DNA from: JACKAL01 sp964400355
Lineage (GTDB): Bacteria; Bdellovibrionota; Bdellovibrionia; Bdellovibrionales; JAGQZY01
Length of the DNA stretch: 28,424 bases
Direction of reading: 5' to 3'
Assembly: GCA_964400355.1 (NCBI GenBank)
Contig: CAYNTO010000032.1
Span: 1-28,424 of the forward strand
Shown: in pieces, positions 1-7,199 of the stretch
Numbering within the stretch: position 1 is the first letter of the stretch
Layout of the letters: every line of letters starts with the position of its first letter
The notes under the pieces: generated by a model
Seen by the model: only the letters and a program-made list of their open reading frames with translations
Databases searched by the model: none
What the model was told of the DNA's origin: nothing
Translations under genes and position numbers: made by a program

Positions 1-55
1 AGTAACAAGTAACAAGTAACAAGTAACAAGTAACAAGTAACAAGTAACAAGTAAC
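1..55. repeat. 7-bp tandem repeat (AGTAACA)n
   Basis: Seven perfect copies of AGTAACA run head to tail, followed by a six-base partial copy (AGTAAC). The array reaches the first base of the window, so its true length is unknown. It ends about 45 bp before the ATG of the HNH-family gene, within the probable promoter or leader region. A 7-bp unit is not a multiple of three, so copy-number slippage would change spacing or frame. Confidence 0.95.
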
Positions 56-99
56 CACAACCGTAGCGGATGTGAAAGTTGCCCAAAGGAGAAACACAT

Positions 100-762
100 A
101 TGAATCAGCAAACTGGTGAGAAAGTAACTGACTTATCTAACTTCGATCTACTATGCCGAATGGGTCGGCTCGTAAAGACGGAACGTAAAATTACCCATTT
201 GGTGTTAGAATGCATCGCCGAAATTGATTCTAGGAAAATCTATCTTGAAAAAGCGTACCCAAGCCTTTACGAATTTTTGATCAATGAATTTGGTTATAGC
301 CCGTCCGCCGCCATTCGTCGCATCGAATCGGCGCGATTATTGCGAGACATCCCTGAGGTGTCGCAAAAAATAGAGGCCGGATCTTTAAATCTATCGCAGC
401 TTTCGAAAATGCAGCAGGCCATTCGTGTGGTGCAAAAGACGGAGCAACGTGTAGTCAGCACCGAAGAGAAGAGAAATCTTTTAGAAAAAATTGAGTGCAC
501 CACTCAGGTTAGAACAGAACAAATACTTGCTCAGGAGCTCTCACTACCCATGATAACGATGGAGAAGGAGACCATTCACCGAGATGAGTCCGTAACACTC
601 ACGATCACTTTTACAAAAGAGCAAATGGCCGTACTCGAAAGAGCTCAAAACGCTATATCTCATTCTGTACCAGAGAAAAAGTGGTCTTCAGCCATAGCCT
701 ACTTGGCGCAAAAAGAATTAACTCGCCGTTTTGGAAGCCGGCCGCGTTTCACTGTGGCTTGA
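100..762 (+). CDS. HNH-endonuclease-family N-terminal domain protein lacking the HNH motif
   Basis: This is a 220-residue soluble, mostly helical protein. Its N-terminal half (core DLLCRMGRLVKTERK, then YPSLYEFLINEFGYS, AIRRIESARLLRDIPEV and IEAGSLNLSQLSK) matches, from memory, the N-terminal domain of HNH endonucleases that are multicopy in Bdellovibrio-type genomes. In those proteins a C-terminal HNH nuclease part with paired cysteines follows. Here the protein stops after the linker (ending SRPRFTVA), with no cysteine pair or HNH signature, and none is visible downstream before the terminator. The start is the ATG at 100 because AAAGGAG (85-91) lies 8 nt upstream; an in-frame TTG at 79 is less likely. 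It may be a truncated paralogue or a stand-alone regulatory or DNA-binding version. The family call is fairly secure but the function is unknown. Confidence 0.7.
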   Translation: MNQQTGEKVTDLSNFDLLCRMGRLVKTERKITHLVLECIAEIDSRKIYLEKAYPSLYEFLINEFGYSPSAAIRRIESARLLRDIPEVSQKIEAGSLNLSQLSKMQQAIRVVQKTEQRVVSTEEKRNLLEKIECTTQVRTEQILAQELSLPMITMEKETIHRDESVTLTITFTKEQMAVLERAQNAISHSVPEKKWSSAIAYLAQKELTRRFGSRPRFTVA

Positions 763-776
763 TGTGACGTGCTCCA

Positions 777-819
777 AAAACGAGATTGCACCCCCGTAGC
801 TGAGGTGCAATCTCGTTTT
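777..819 (+). terminator. Strong intrinsic terminator after the HNH-family gene
   Basis: There is a perfect 16-bp inverted repeat, 777-792 pairing with 804-819, with an 11-nt loop. The GC-rich inner stem (GCACC/GGTGC) is flanked by A4 and T4, so it could work in both directions. It begins 14 nt after the stop codon. Confidence 0.9.
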
Positions 820-886
820 AAAGAGGCCAATAGAAGAGATGCCCATGGGGGATGCGCTGGAATACATCAATTATCCCTGGCACCTT

Positions 887-969
887 TTTTTGCGGACTGT
901 AGAAAGGTAAAACTTCCAGATGCGGTCAATCCACAATAAGCAATTCTTCCCACTGCTAGTCCGCAAAAA
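887..969. repeat. 12-bp inverted repeat in the 820-1052 intergenic stretch
   Basis: TTTTTGCGGACT (887-898) is repeated in perfect inverse orientation at 958-969, 59 bp apart. It lies between two convergent genes, downstream of both the HNH-family gene and the minus-strand SDR gene. No convincing ORF lies between the arms and no target-site duplication is obvious. It could be a long hairpin 3' to the SDR message or the remains of a small mobile element. Otherwise I see no gene in 820-1052. Confidence 0.7.
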
Positions 970-1052
970 GTAATCCTTCCTGCTTTTAGGCCCCACGAAA
1001 CAGTCCGTCACGTATCTGCAACAGGTCCGCGAGACGCGGTGCCTTCGCGCCA

Positions 1053-2594
1053 TTACCAGTCGATAGGAAAATAATCTTTAAGAAATTTGCCATTCCAATG
1101 GGTGCCGCTGAGGATGCCGTCAAAGAACGGGTCGCACACGCGGGCGGCGCCGTCGACAATGTCGAGGGGCGGTTGGAAATCGTGGATCTCGGTTTTGGAT
1201 TGCGCCAAGTGTGCAGGATCTTCATCGGTGACCCATCCGGTGTCGACCGCATTGATGTGAATGCCGTCCTTCACCAAGTCGCTCGCTGAAGTGTGGGTGA
1301 GCATATTAAGTGCGGCTTTGGCCATGTTGGTGTGCGGGTGGCGATCTTCCTTGTGAAAGCGATAGAACTTGCCCTCCATCGCGGTCACATTGACGATGTG
1401 CTTTTGACCGGTGTAATCGCGGCGCATGAGAGTGGCCAATCGACTGCACAGTACAAACGGCGCTACGGAGTTTACCAGTTGCACTTCGAGCATTTCCGGT
1501 GTCGGCACATCGGCAAGCTTCATGCGCCAGCTATTGGTCATGCGCAAATCGACCTGTTGCAGGTCCGCATCCAACTCTCCCTTGGGGAACACTTCATCAA
1601 CGGCAAGAGAGTTGTCGTACGAGTAGGGAATTTGCGAAAGTTGCGCGGAAGCGCGCAGGCCAACGCCCGGTCCTTGACCATGCCACTGTACGGGGAGCTT
1701 GGAGTCGGGATCGTGACCGCAGAATTTGAGCAATTGATTTTTACAGTCCTCGTGATTGCGTAGGATTTTTTGCGCATCACTACTGAGAGAGGAGATTGGC
1801 GCCAATTCCATTTCCATCATGTGAGCGTAAAAACCCGGAGGTCGTCGAACAGTCTGAGCGGCATTGTTGATCAGGATATCGAGGCGCTCTAAGTTGTCAT
1901 GCAGGTAGCGACAGAATATTTCTACACTGGGCGTGTGACGCAAATCCAGGCCATATATTTGCAGCCGATCGCTCCACTCTGCGAAATCCGGTTCTTTGGC
2001 AAAGCGCTCGGCCGAATCGTGAGGAAATCGTGTGGTGGCAATCACACGTGCCCCCGCGCGCAACATCATGAGCGTGCAGTGATAGCCGATTTTTAAACGT
2101 GAACCGGTGATCACAGCCACTTGGCCGTGGAGAGAAGCCGTTTGAAAGCGTTTTTTGTAATTGAACTCAGCGCAACCCGGGCACATGCTGTCGTAAAAAT
2201 GGTGCACATCCATATACTCCGCTTTGCATACGTAGCAGTTTTGTGGAGTGTTGAGTTTGGCATAACCAGACAAATCGCTATCACCGAGAAGAATCTGTTT
2301 TGGAGCCTCGAATATTTTTTTAAGCCGAGCTTCGCGAATGCCGGTTTGCGCACGCACTTTTCTGTTGGCGAGAGCCATCTGCTTTTTGTGCATTTTATCG
2401 AGCTGCTTGTTGCGAATAAACACTTCGCTTCTTGACGGTCGCGAAAGACGGCCAGCGGCAGTGAGTAATGCCACACGCGTTTCTTTACTGAGGTACGACA
2501 TGCGCAGATTGTCCTCTAAAAAGTACTCCAAAATTGAAATGCTTTTTTCCACGTCCTCAATGGCTGGAGGGGTGCTTTCAGGGGTATTACTCAT
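1053..2594 (-). CDS. SDR-family protein with N-terminal Cys4 motif and altered catalytic residues
   Basis: This is a 513-residue protein with a Rossmann-type short-chain dehydrogenase/reductase domain from about residue 155. Nucleotide-binding glycines are in TGSRLKIG (163-170) and the NNAA motif is at 243-246. Before it lies a 150-residue extension with two cysteine pairs, C120-x2-C123 and C138-x2-C141, which look like a zinc ribbon. An insertion of roughly 120 residues separates NNAA from the following conserved block, making the protein about twice the usual SDR length. The usual Ser and Tyr-x3-Lys catalytic residues are not intact: the segment NVTAMEG (402-408) has Thr, and HTNMAKAALN (421-430) keeps Lys426 but has Thr422 where Tyr is expected. 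The ATG at 2594 is chosen over the TTG at 2633 because a promoter ends just before it. Substrate and activity are unknown. Confidence 0.85.
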   Translation of the reverse strand: MSNTPESTPPAIEDVEKSISILEYFLEDNLRMSYLSKETRVALLTAAGRLSRPSRSEVFIRNKQLDKMHKKQMALANRKVRAQTGIREARLKKIFEAPKQILLGDSDLSGYAKLNTPQNCYVCKAEYMDVHHFYDSMCPGCAEFNYKKRFQTASLHGQVAVITGSRLKIGYHCTLMMLRAGARVIATTRFPHDSAERFAKEPDFAEWSDRLQIYGLDLRHTPSVEIFCRYLHDNLERLDILINNAAQTVRRPPGFYAHMMEMELAPISSLSSDAQKILRNHEDCKNQLLKFCGHDPDSKLPVQWHGQGPGVGLRASAQLSQIPYSYDNSLAVDEVFPKGELDADLQQVDLRMTNSWRMKLADVPTPEMLEVQLVNSVAPFVLCSRLATLMRRDYTGQKHIVNVTAMEGKFYRFHKEDRHPHTNMAKAALNMLTHTSASDLVKDGIHINAVDTGWVTDEDPAHLAQSKTEIHDFQPPLDIVDGAARVCDPFFDGILSGTHWNGKFLKDYFPIDW

Positions 2595-2600
2595 GGGGTC

Positions 2601-2629
2601 AAAATAGGGGAGTAATGAAGGCCGATCAA
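2601..2629 (-). promoter_or_regulatory. Putative sigma70 promoter of the SDR gene (leaderless arrangement)
   Basis: On the minus strand, TTGATC (2629-2624) and TATTTT (2606-2601) are separated by 17 bp, each matching 4 of 6 consensus bases. The expected +1, seven bases after the -10 hexamer, falls on the A of ATG at 2594. There is no Shine-Dalgarno sequence in between. Confidence 0.45.
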
Positions 2630-2740
2630 CCAAAAATTAGGGGCGTTGAGCATTTTATTGAAAACAAGTTGAGATGACTTTCGCTCTCCAGGCCATTAAA
2701 ACGATCCCTTCTCCCGAAGACTCAAATTATTGGAGTGGTT

Positions 2741-3280
2741 ATGAAAAAAAGTCGTTCGTGGATGGTCCAAATACACCTGATTGTGGCCTCCTTATTTTTA
2801 CCCCTAATGCTTTTAATGCCCCTCTCCGGCGCCCTTTACCTGATGGATCAAAAGGGTGAGCAAACGAAAGAGGAAGCCTTCGTGGTGGAGGGTGCTCCGC
2901 CAAAGGACAAAATAGAGATGGAAGCTTTTTTCCGCGAGCAGTTTAAAAAAAATAACTTAGACTTTTCATTCGAGTATATCAAAACAACCGATACGGATTA
3001 TATTTTTCGCCCCACCTCACGGGTGTATTATATGGCCGCACCGAATGGCAGTTCACTGACCATGTACAAAGTGAACCCCTCATTGATAAAACGCATGATG
3101 GAAATTCATAAGGGGCACGGCCCCCGCTTTGTGCGTTGGCAGGAGATGGCATTTGGAATTGCACTGCTTTTGGTGGCTTTTTCTGGCGTGTGGATTGGAA
3201 TCGTTACGCCCGTGTATCGTCGCGCGATGATCGCATCGTTCATTGTAGGCACGTTGGTGCTTGCATTGGGATTTTTCTAA
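2741..3280 (+). CDS. PepSY-associated membrane protein
   Basis: This is a 179-residue inner-membrane protein. The first transmembrane helix covers residues 8-34 (core LIVASLFLPLMLLMPLSGALY). A hydrophilic, probably periplasmic, domain follows to about residue 130. Two more helices follow around FGIALLLVAFSGVWIGIV and MIASFIVGTLVLALGFF at the C-terminus. The segment MEIHKGHGPRFVRWQEMAFG before helix 2 resembles the LHKG...W pattern of PepSY-TM proteins. Those proteins are often linked to iron uptake or periplasmic peptidase inhibition, but nothing here indicates a partner. ATG 2741 is preceded by GGAG (2732-2735); a GTG at 2735 is a poorer start. It is probably monocistronic. Confidence 0.65.
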   Translation: MKKSRSWMVQIHLIVASLFLPLMLLMPLSGALYLMDQKGEQTKEEAFVVEGAPPKDKIEMEAFFREQFKKNNLDFSFEYIKTTDTDYIFRPTSRVYYMAAPNGSSLTMYKVNPSLIKRMMEIHKGHGPRFVRWQEMAFGIALLLVAFSGVWIGIVTPVYRRAMIASFIVGTLVLALGFF

Positions 3281-3329
3281 ATTCTTACTTTGTACTGAAA
3301 ACCAGTAGAATTTATTGCCAGCCTTCCGT

Positions 3330-3359
3330 CCAGAAACCGCGCCTGGTTTCTGGCCCTTT
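3330..3359 (+). terminator. Probable terminator after the PepSY-type gene
   Basis: The perfect 9-bp inverted repeat CCAGAAACC (3330-3338) / GGTTTCTGG (3345-3353) has a 6-nt loop and only a short T run after it. It lies 50 nt past the PepSY stop and 140 nt before the carboxypeptidase start. Confidence 0.55.
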
Positions 3360-3493
3360 GTCCTTAAAAGGCGTGCTGCGCTTGAGTTTCCAATCACACA
3401 GGTATGGAGTGATCTAAGACGTTTGTCCCACGTCTTTGGGGAGTGCATCTCAAGCAGCTTTGGGTGGCTGCACGCACTATTAAGGGGAAATTC

Positions 3494-4669
3494 ATGCAAA
3501 GATTCTTTTGCGTTTTAATATCTATTTTTGTTATTCCAGCAGTTGCTCACGCCGACATGTATTGGCTAGAACTAAGGGCTAAGACAGTTGAAGAGCGCAC
3601 GGCGCTGGCCAATCAAGGCTACGATATCGTGAGTGTGGAGGCTGACCGCGTGGTGGCCCTTGCTAGCGAGGAAATGCTCACCCAGGCCAACGCGTCTGGA
3701 TTGCTACTTGCGCGCTACAAAGAGCTGCTTTCGCCGTTTGACTTTCCGTCGAATGATCAGAAGTTCCATAATTACGAGGAAATCAGTGTAAAACTCAACA
3801 GCCTCGCGCAAAACAATCCGTCATTGGTCACGCTGTCTTCGCTGGGACAAAGTGTGGAAGGGCGCACAGTGCACAGCGTGCGCATCTCTGTCGCACCTCA
3901 AGGCGCACCCGCTGCGGTGTTTATGGGTGGCCATCATGCGCGAGAGCACGTGTCGGTGGAGGTGCCACTGCGTCTGGCCGAATATTTGGTGAATGAATAC
4001 AATCAAAAGAATCCGCGAATTGTGGCTATGCTCAACTCCTTTGAAGTTCACATTATTCCTGTGGTCAATCCCGATGGCAAAGAATTCGACATCTCCGGCG
4101 GCAACTACAAACATTGGCGCAAAAATCGTTCGCGAAATAGCAGTGGGAATAACTACGGAGTAGATCTCAATCGCAATTACGGTTATGGGTGGGGCGGAGC
4201 CGGTGCGAGCAGCTCGAGCTCCTCGGACACCTATCGTGGTCCCGCGGCGTTTAGTGAGCCTGAGACAGTGGCGATCAAAAACTTCCTCGAGTCCCACAGC
4301 AACATCACAACACTTTTGAGTTATCACACGTTTTCAAAACTTGTGCTGTGGCCATGGGGTCATGTGAGTGGGGAAGTGAACAATGCCGACGACCTGGCGG
4401 TGTTTAAAAAAGCGGGGCAAAAAATGGCGCAGTGGAATGGCTATAAGCCCATGAAGTCCGGAGATTTGTATCTCGCTAGCGGCGACACTTGTGATTGGGC
4501 TTACGGAGAGCTGGGAATATTTGCCTTTACCTTTGAACTCGATCCAGAGAACTATTTCCAGGGCGGGTTTTATCCGGGCCAGGGCGTATTAGATTCTGTT
4601 TTTCAGAAAAATCTCGAGCCTGCACTTTACATGATCGAGCTTTCCGACAATCCTTATAAAATTCTTTAA
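3494..4669 (+). CDS. Secreted M14-family zinc carboxypeptidase
   Basis: This 391-residue exported metallocarboxypeptidase should remove C-terminal residues from peptides in the periplasm or outside the cell. It has a Sec signal peptide ending about AVAHA (residues 15-19). A propeptide-like segment follows, then the M14 catalytic domain from about residue 95. The zinc ligands are visible: H148 and E151 in GGHHAREH, and H278 in LLSYHTF. E348 in FTFELDPENY is the expected catalytic Glu. PVVNPDGKEFD and VDLNRNYGYGW are further family motifs. The residue set is complete, so I expect an active enzyme. ATG 3494 follows AAGGGG; the earlier in-frame ATG at 3443 would put charged residues before the signal peptide. 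Its stop overlaps the stop of the convergent gene by 3 bp. In a predatory bacterium it could serve prey-protein digestion, but that is speculation. Confidence 0.93.
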   Translation: MQRFFCVLISIFVIPAVAHADMYWLELRAKTVEERTALANQGYDIVSVEADRVVALASEEMLTQANASGLLLARYKELLSPFDFPSNDQKFHNYEEISVKLNSLAQNNPSLVTLSSLGQSVEGRTVHSVRISVAPQGAPAAVFMGGHHAREHVSVEVPLRLAEYLVNEYNQKNPRIVAMLNSFEVHIIPVVNPDGKEFDISGGNYKHWRKNRSRNSSGNNYGVDLNRNYGYGWGGAGASSSSSSDTYRGPAAFSEPETVAIKNFLESHSNITTLLSYHTFSKLVLWPWGHVSGEVNNADDLAVFKKAGQKMAQWNGYKPMKSGDLYLASGDTCDWAYGELGIFAFTFELDPENYFQGGFYPGQGVLDSVFQKNLEPALYMIELSDNPYKIL

Positions 4670-5415
4670 TGGGAATGAAAGTGGGATGCGGTGTCGAGTT
4701 CCACTGCAATTTTAATTGTGCCGATGTCGTTTGCGGCATAGGCATTGTAGGGATCGCCACTCAGATCGTCTTTGCCCATTTTTTGAATCCAAACGTTGTA
4801 GCCTTTTTTCCATGGCCACATTATAAAATCCTTTTTGATGATCGAGGGTTTTTTTAGATTTCCAAAGATTTGTTTGATAGCGGCGATGGAATTTCGAAAC
4901 GCATTGGGCTCGGGTTGGACATCAAAAGACATGTGCTGCAGATACGGCTCTTTTTTATCGTCGCTAAAGTACTGAGCATGAAAGTAGCGAGTGCCAGGGA
5001 TCGGAGAATCGGTGCGTAGAACAAACATAGTTCCAGTGTACGGGTTAGAATCCTTGAGCAGGAGTGGGTTCATGTTGCGCTTTTCAAGATCGTCGATAAC
5101 GTCACTCATAGAAAAGCTTTGAGCGGCATAAGTCTTAAGTAATGAGCTCATGTGTCGCGCCGGTGTTTCGGATTTTGCAGTATTTGAGGCGTAGATGGGT
5201 GGAGCCACCGCTTTGGGAAGTGGTGCTGCAGGTTTGTCCGTGCGGTTTTTATTTGCACGGGAGTGAGTGTGGTGGCGCGACGGGGAGGCCTGGGAGTGCA
5301 GCGTTGGCGTCGGCACGGTTGAGAATGCCGACGGGGTCTGGCGCTTCTGCATGTAGGCGTAAAGCAACAAGCTTGCGCCTAGTAAAAAAAATAATCCAGG
5401 AATTGATCGATTCAT
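4666..5415 (-). CDS. N-terminally membrane-anchored protein of unknown function
   Basis: I do not recognise this 249-residue protein. It has one N-terminal hydrophobic helix (residues 5-22) and no obvious signal cleavage site, so it is probably anchored in the inner membrane facing the periplasm. A low-complexity linker rich in Pro, Ser, Thr, Lys and His covers residues 25-85. A compact C-terminal domain (about 90-249) contains the segments DVIDDLEKRNMNPLLL, YTGTMFVLRTD, YFHAQYFSDD and MWPWKKGYNVWIQKMG. The start is preceded by GAGGAC. It begins 12 bp after the M23-family gene's stop on the same strand, so the two probably form one operon and may share a cell-wall role. It ends in a convergent overlap with the carboxypeptidase stop. 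Confidence 0.75.
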   Translation of the reverse strand: MNRSIPGLFFLLGASLLLYAYMQKRQTPSAFSTVPTPTLHSQASPSRHHTHSRANKNRTDKPAAPLPKAVAPPIYASNTAKSETPARHMSSLLKTYAAQSFSMSDVIDDLEKRNMNPLLLKDSNPYTGTMFVLRTDSPIPGTRYFHAQYFSDDKKEPYLQHMSFDVQPEPNAFRNSIAAIKQIFGNLKKPSIIKKDFIMWPWKKGYNVWIQKMGKDDLSGDPYNAYAANDIGTIKIAVELDTASHFHSH

Positions 5416-5427
5416 TTGTCCTCGCCT

Positions 5428-6954
5428 TTAGAAAGTCATGTCTTGCCACTTTTTAAGTAGCGGTGTGGGGTCGATAAGATCGGAGCGGCGCCAGTATTTG
5501 CCGGCGTTCACCTGTGTGAGGGGGCCTTGAGATTTGTTGGAGTAAAGTTCGAAATGCAGCATATCTAAACTTCCGATGAAACCAATGTGCTGACCTTTGA
5601 GCACGCGCTCGCCAGGCTCTGATTGCGCCACATTTTTCTTAGCCACTTCCCCATAGCGCGCAACGAGGCCGTTATCATGTTTCACCTCGAGGGCGTAAGT
5701 GCCGGCGTAAAAATGGTACTTACGAAGCACTTGCCCTCCATCGATGGAGAAAACTTTTTCGCCTTCGGGGCGCAAAAGATCGGCCGCTGCGTGCAAGCGT
5801 TTTCCGTCGCGGCGTCGAGCGCCGAACCAACGACCACCATCGCCATGATCGTAATCCGCCGAAGGAGCTTTGAGTGTTGGAAACCGGCAGCAGTCGCCGG
5901 GCGCCTCGGTAACAACCGTGGCACCGGGAATGGGTTCCTCTTCACCATCGGGACTAAAAATCAACGGCATGCCTTTGCACTCTTGCGCCGGTTTTATGTA
6001 GCTTCCAGCGGCCCAGCCAGTGATATCTTTACCGGCGCCAGTGGTGAGTTGCACTTTAACGACTTGATGGCCTTTTACAGTTTTTTGTTCGGGTCCGCCA
6101 CTCCAGCTTTGATAAACCTTAACCGGTAAATATTTTGGTGCGCTGTAAATTACTTTTTTAAGCGATTCGTCGTAAATGCGCAGCGGGGCAGATTGAGTGC
6201 AGATCACTTTTTGCTCTGCCGCGACAACAGGTGTTTCGGCGGGGAGTGGTGAGGGTGTTGGAGTGGGAACAGTCGTGCTGGCCACTGTGGTTGCCGTGCC
6301 ATCTGCATCACCAACCGGAGCGGCCGTGGTTTTTAAAGGCGGTGTGGCTTTCACAGGAAGAGTTGTTTTTCCGTCGTTGCGCAGAGCTTTGTAACTGGTA
6401 ATAAAGTCATTCTTTCCCGGTTGAAAAGCAATCGTGCCAATGAGGTTTGTCTTATCGAACACAGCAAAGATCGGGAGGTCCACGCATTTGCTGCTTGTAC
6501 AGCAGCGCTGAAAGTAAGATTTATTGTCGCGGTGGTAAACCCTCATGGTTTTATTTTTGAGGGATCCGAATGGCGTGTCTTTTGATTGGACGACCTGCAA
6601 ATAGTAGTTTGTGGGCGAATCCGCATAAGGGAGAGGCAGAGTGTGCACCCCACCGGCAGCGTTGGCTGTAGGCGTTTTTAGAATTCTAAAGGAGCGGTCG
6701 CTATCGTAGATGTTCATGGCGCCCACCATTTCGATGAGTGTGCCTTGTTGGATTTGTGTTTGGTTATTGAAAAGATCTTGATCAAGGATGTAAAACGGAT
6801 AGGTGGATTTGGTCACCGCTTCGCAGCGACTTGTGGTGGTGAAATGTTTCCCATCGTATATGTAGTCTTCATTGGATGCGGCATAAACAAGCTTTTTAGG
6901 AATAATCACTAAAAAGACAATCTGTGCAGCCTGCAAGATAAGTTTGTATGACAC
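5428..6954 (-). CDS. Exported SH3-M23 (LytM-like) peptidase-family protein
   Basis: This 508-residue periplasmic protein has a signal peptide ending near VYAAS (residues 23-27), a 170-residue N-terminal domain of unknown type, and a Pro/Thr/Ala-rich linker (200-245). A bacterial SH3-like domain follows at about 251-326 (ICTQSAPLRIY to GWAAGSYIKP). The C-terminal M23/LytM domain covers about 360-500. M23 enzymes normally cut peptidoglycan cross-bridges. The zinc ligands H388 and D392 (RLHAAAD) and H467 (MLHFELY) are present. The two positions normally occupied by catalytic histidines read E436 (ARYGEV) and M465 (MLH). It may belong to a subfamily with a different mechanism, or be a catalytically weak wall-binding or activator protein. 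The start is a GTG with GGGAGG six bases upstream. It probably forms an operon with the following anchored protein. Confidence 0.85.
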   Translation of the reverse strand: MSYKLILQAAQIVFLVIIPKKLVYAASNEDYIYDGKHFTTTSRCEAVTKSTYPFYILDQDLFNNQTQIQQGTLIEMVGAMNIYDSDRSFRILKTPTANAAGGVHTLPLPYADSPTNYYLQVVQSKDTPFGSLKNKTMRVYHRDNKSYFQRCCTSSKCVDLPIFAVFDKTNLIGTIAFQPGKNDFITSYKALRNDGKTTLPVKATPPLKTTAAPVGDADGTATTVASTTVPTPTPSPLPAETPVVAAEQKVICTQSAPLRIYDESLKKVIYSAPKYLPVKVYQSWSGGPEQKTVKGHQVVKVQLTTGAGKDITGWAAGSYIKPAQECKGMPLIFSPDGEEEPIPGATVVTEAPGDCCRFPTLKAPSADYDHGDGGRWFGARRRDGKRLHAAADLLRPEGEKVFSIDGGQVLRKYHFYAGTYALEVKHDNGLVARYGEVAKKNVAQSEPGERVLKGQHIGFIGSLDMLHFELYSNKSQGPLTQVNAGKYWRRSDLIDPTPLLKKWQDMTF

Positions 6955-7199
6955 TCAGAACCTCCCGTCCTCCACAGACCCCTGTTACAGTTTATGTGCC
7001 GCAGTCAGAACGGCGGAGGCGTTCTAGTAGCAGTTCGAGACGGTGCGACTAAGAAAAAACTATAAAAGCAGGGCGCAAATTTGGCGACTGAATGGTATTC
7101 TACATTGGTCCAGAAAATCAGGTCATAGAACATGATTTGGCGCATTTATAAAATTTTTTAATATTTCTCAAAAGGGAAACTACGGTAAGCTGGGTGTCT

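Noticed and set aside
1..56. CRISPR array
   Set aside because: The repeat unit is 7 bp with no spacers; it is a simple tandem repeat. No cas gene is present.
871..1053. 60-residue minus-strand frame in the gap after the SDR gene
   Set aside because: Its Cys/Arg-rich sequence resembles no protein and it spans the inverted repeat; no usable ribosome-binding site.
1293..1763. 156-residue open frame on the plus strand
   Set aside because: It lies wholly antisense to the well-supported SDR gene and has no family motifs; it is a shadow frame.
3821..4327. 168-residue minus-strand open frame
   Set aside because: It is antisense to the carboxypeptidase catalytic domain and its composition (His/Arg/Val-rich, no domain) is typical of shadow frames.
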